64,000 nucleotides of DNA from Paragordius varius (Eukaryota > Nematomorpha). A program made the translations under genes and the position numbers. The first letter of the stretch is position 1, and each line of letters starts with the position of its first letter. The notes under the pieces were generated by a model. It did not search any database, had not been told where the DNA came from, and was given only the letters and a program-made list of their open reading frames with translations. Shown here piece after piece: positions 63,501 through 64,000 of this stretch. The stretch covers positions 10,292,001-10,356,000 of the forward strand of contig OZ176050.1 of the NCBI GenBank assembly GCA_964247055.1. The letters are read 5' to 3'.

Positions 63501-64000
63501 TACGGGGGTAGCGGGTAAAAAGAGGGCCTAAATCAAAAAAGTGAGTCGACTATGTTCAGCGCGATCAAAAATAAGTAAACAAAATCATATTTGAAAAATT
63601 GAATGGATCAACACGTTCTCCAAAAAATTGACTTAACCCATTTTTCAAACGGGGTGGGCCCGAACTGGGGACCTAATTCCAAAAAAGGGCGAAGCTATTG
63701 TCGGGGCATTCATTAATGATTATATTTTTTTGATATTTGGATTTGATTGCGTTCACCGGTTTTCCGGAAACAGATCACAAAGTTACATGAGAAAACAGTT
63801 TTTAGCGGGTAGCTCCTTGCCCAGCAGCTATCATCATAGAAACGCTTGACTAAAATTTTTGCCTTTTAACAGGGAATATGTAGAATCCTTAATGAATTTT
63901 TACGGTCTCATACCTTGGTCGAAAAATAGATTTAAAAAAATATTTTTGTGGACTTTGTTTTTTGAAAAAAAATGGCATTTTACGGGAGGAGCGGGTAAAA
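57140..64000. repeat. Helitron-derived satellite array (~565-571-bp units), open at the window end
   Basis: Successive units are anchored by the same point (TTGAATGGTCCAACACG) at 57351, 57919, 58487, 59058, 59623, 60188, 60755, 61323, 61888, 62453 and 63019, with a diverged one at about 63600. Each unit carries the 5' terminus of the Helitron (TTTATAAATATATAGA), about 60 bp of constant non-Helitron sequence beyond it, and internal Helitron sequence, but lacks the 3' hairpin and CTAG. Four consecutive units (59058-61322) are repeated as a block at 61323-63588 with a 2,265-bp period. Units at 56700-57139 and 63430-63870 are of a second, diverged type. The 70-106-codon frames found in each unit are by-products of the repeat. 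Confidence 0.95.

Noticed and set aside
54145-64000. A large unknown gene family or phage-like gene array at the right end
   Set aside because: The repeated frames lack codon bias or conserved domains, and Helitron terminal signals plus tandem structure explain the region.

Overview
The window comes from an animal nuclear genome. It is very AT-rich, its genes are split by GT-AG introns, and seven loci can be recognised by translating exons and joining them in phase. In order they are a RYK/Derailed-type Wnt receptor (+, 5' end outside the window), a ZCCHC24 homologue (+), ethanolamine-phosphate cytidylyltransferase PCYT2 (+), the splicing factor transformer-2 (+), a tentative last exon of mitochondrial ribosomal protein uS11 (-), the GPI-anchor remodelling protein PGAP2 (+), and the nucleolar small-subunit processome protein UTP25/DIEXF (-). 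They are ordinary housekeeping and signalling genes of unrelated pathways, with no sign of an operon or functional cluster.

The most unusual property is intron size. All four PGAP2 introns are 23-24 nt, the first two transformer-2 introns are 25-26 nt, and UTP25 has introns of 25 and 28 nt. Other introns in the same genes reach hundreds to thousands of bases, and many of the long ones hold transposons. Introns this short in an animal bring to mind dicyemid mesozoans. Orthonectids and myxozoans are other compact-genome candidates. The sequence alone does not settle the lineage.

Layout: 1-11 kb RYK; 11-14.9 kb gene-free with a MITE; 14.9-18.1 kb ZCCHC24; 18.1-22 kb hAT MITE and scrambled LINE fragments; 22-29.8 kb PCYT2, whose third intron carries a whole-length but broken Tc1/mariner element with terminal repeats built from 21-bp tandem units; 29.8-32 kb spacer; 32.1-35.5 kb transformer-2; 36.5-41.2 kb Helitrons, a Tc1-type MITE and a LINE remnant; 42-44 kb uS11m and PGAP2; 46.1-53.6 kb UTP25; 54.1 kb to the end, Helitrons passing into a satellite array.

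The last 7 kb is a tandem array of about 565-571-bp units derived from the 5' part of a non-autonomous Helitron. It has a higher-order four-unit period of 2,265 bp and continues past the window edge. Helitron calls rest on 3' hairpins followed by CTAG/CTAA, 5' TC ends and insertion between A and T. No Helitron Rep/helicase gene was seen. I found no retrovirus-like, LTR or capsid-bearing element, no CRISPR array and no convincing RNA gene.
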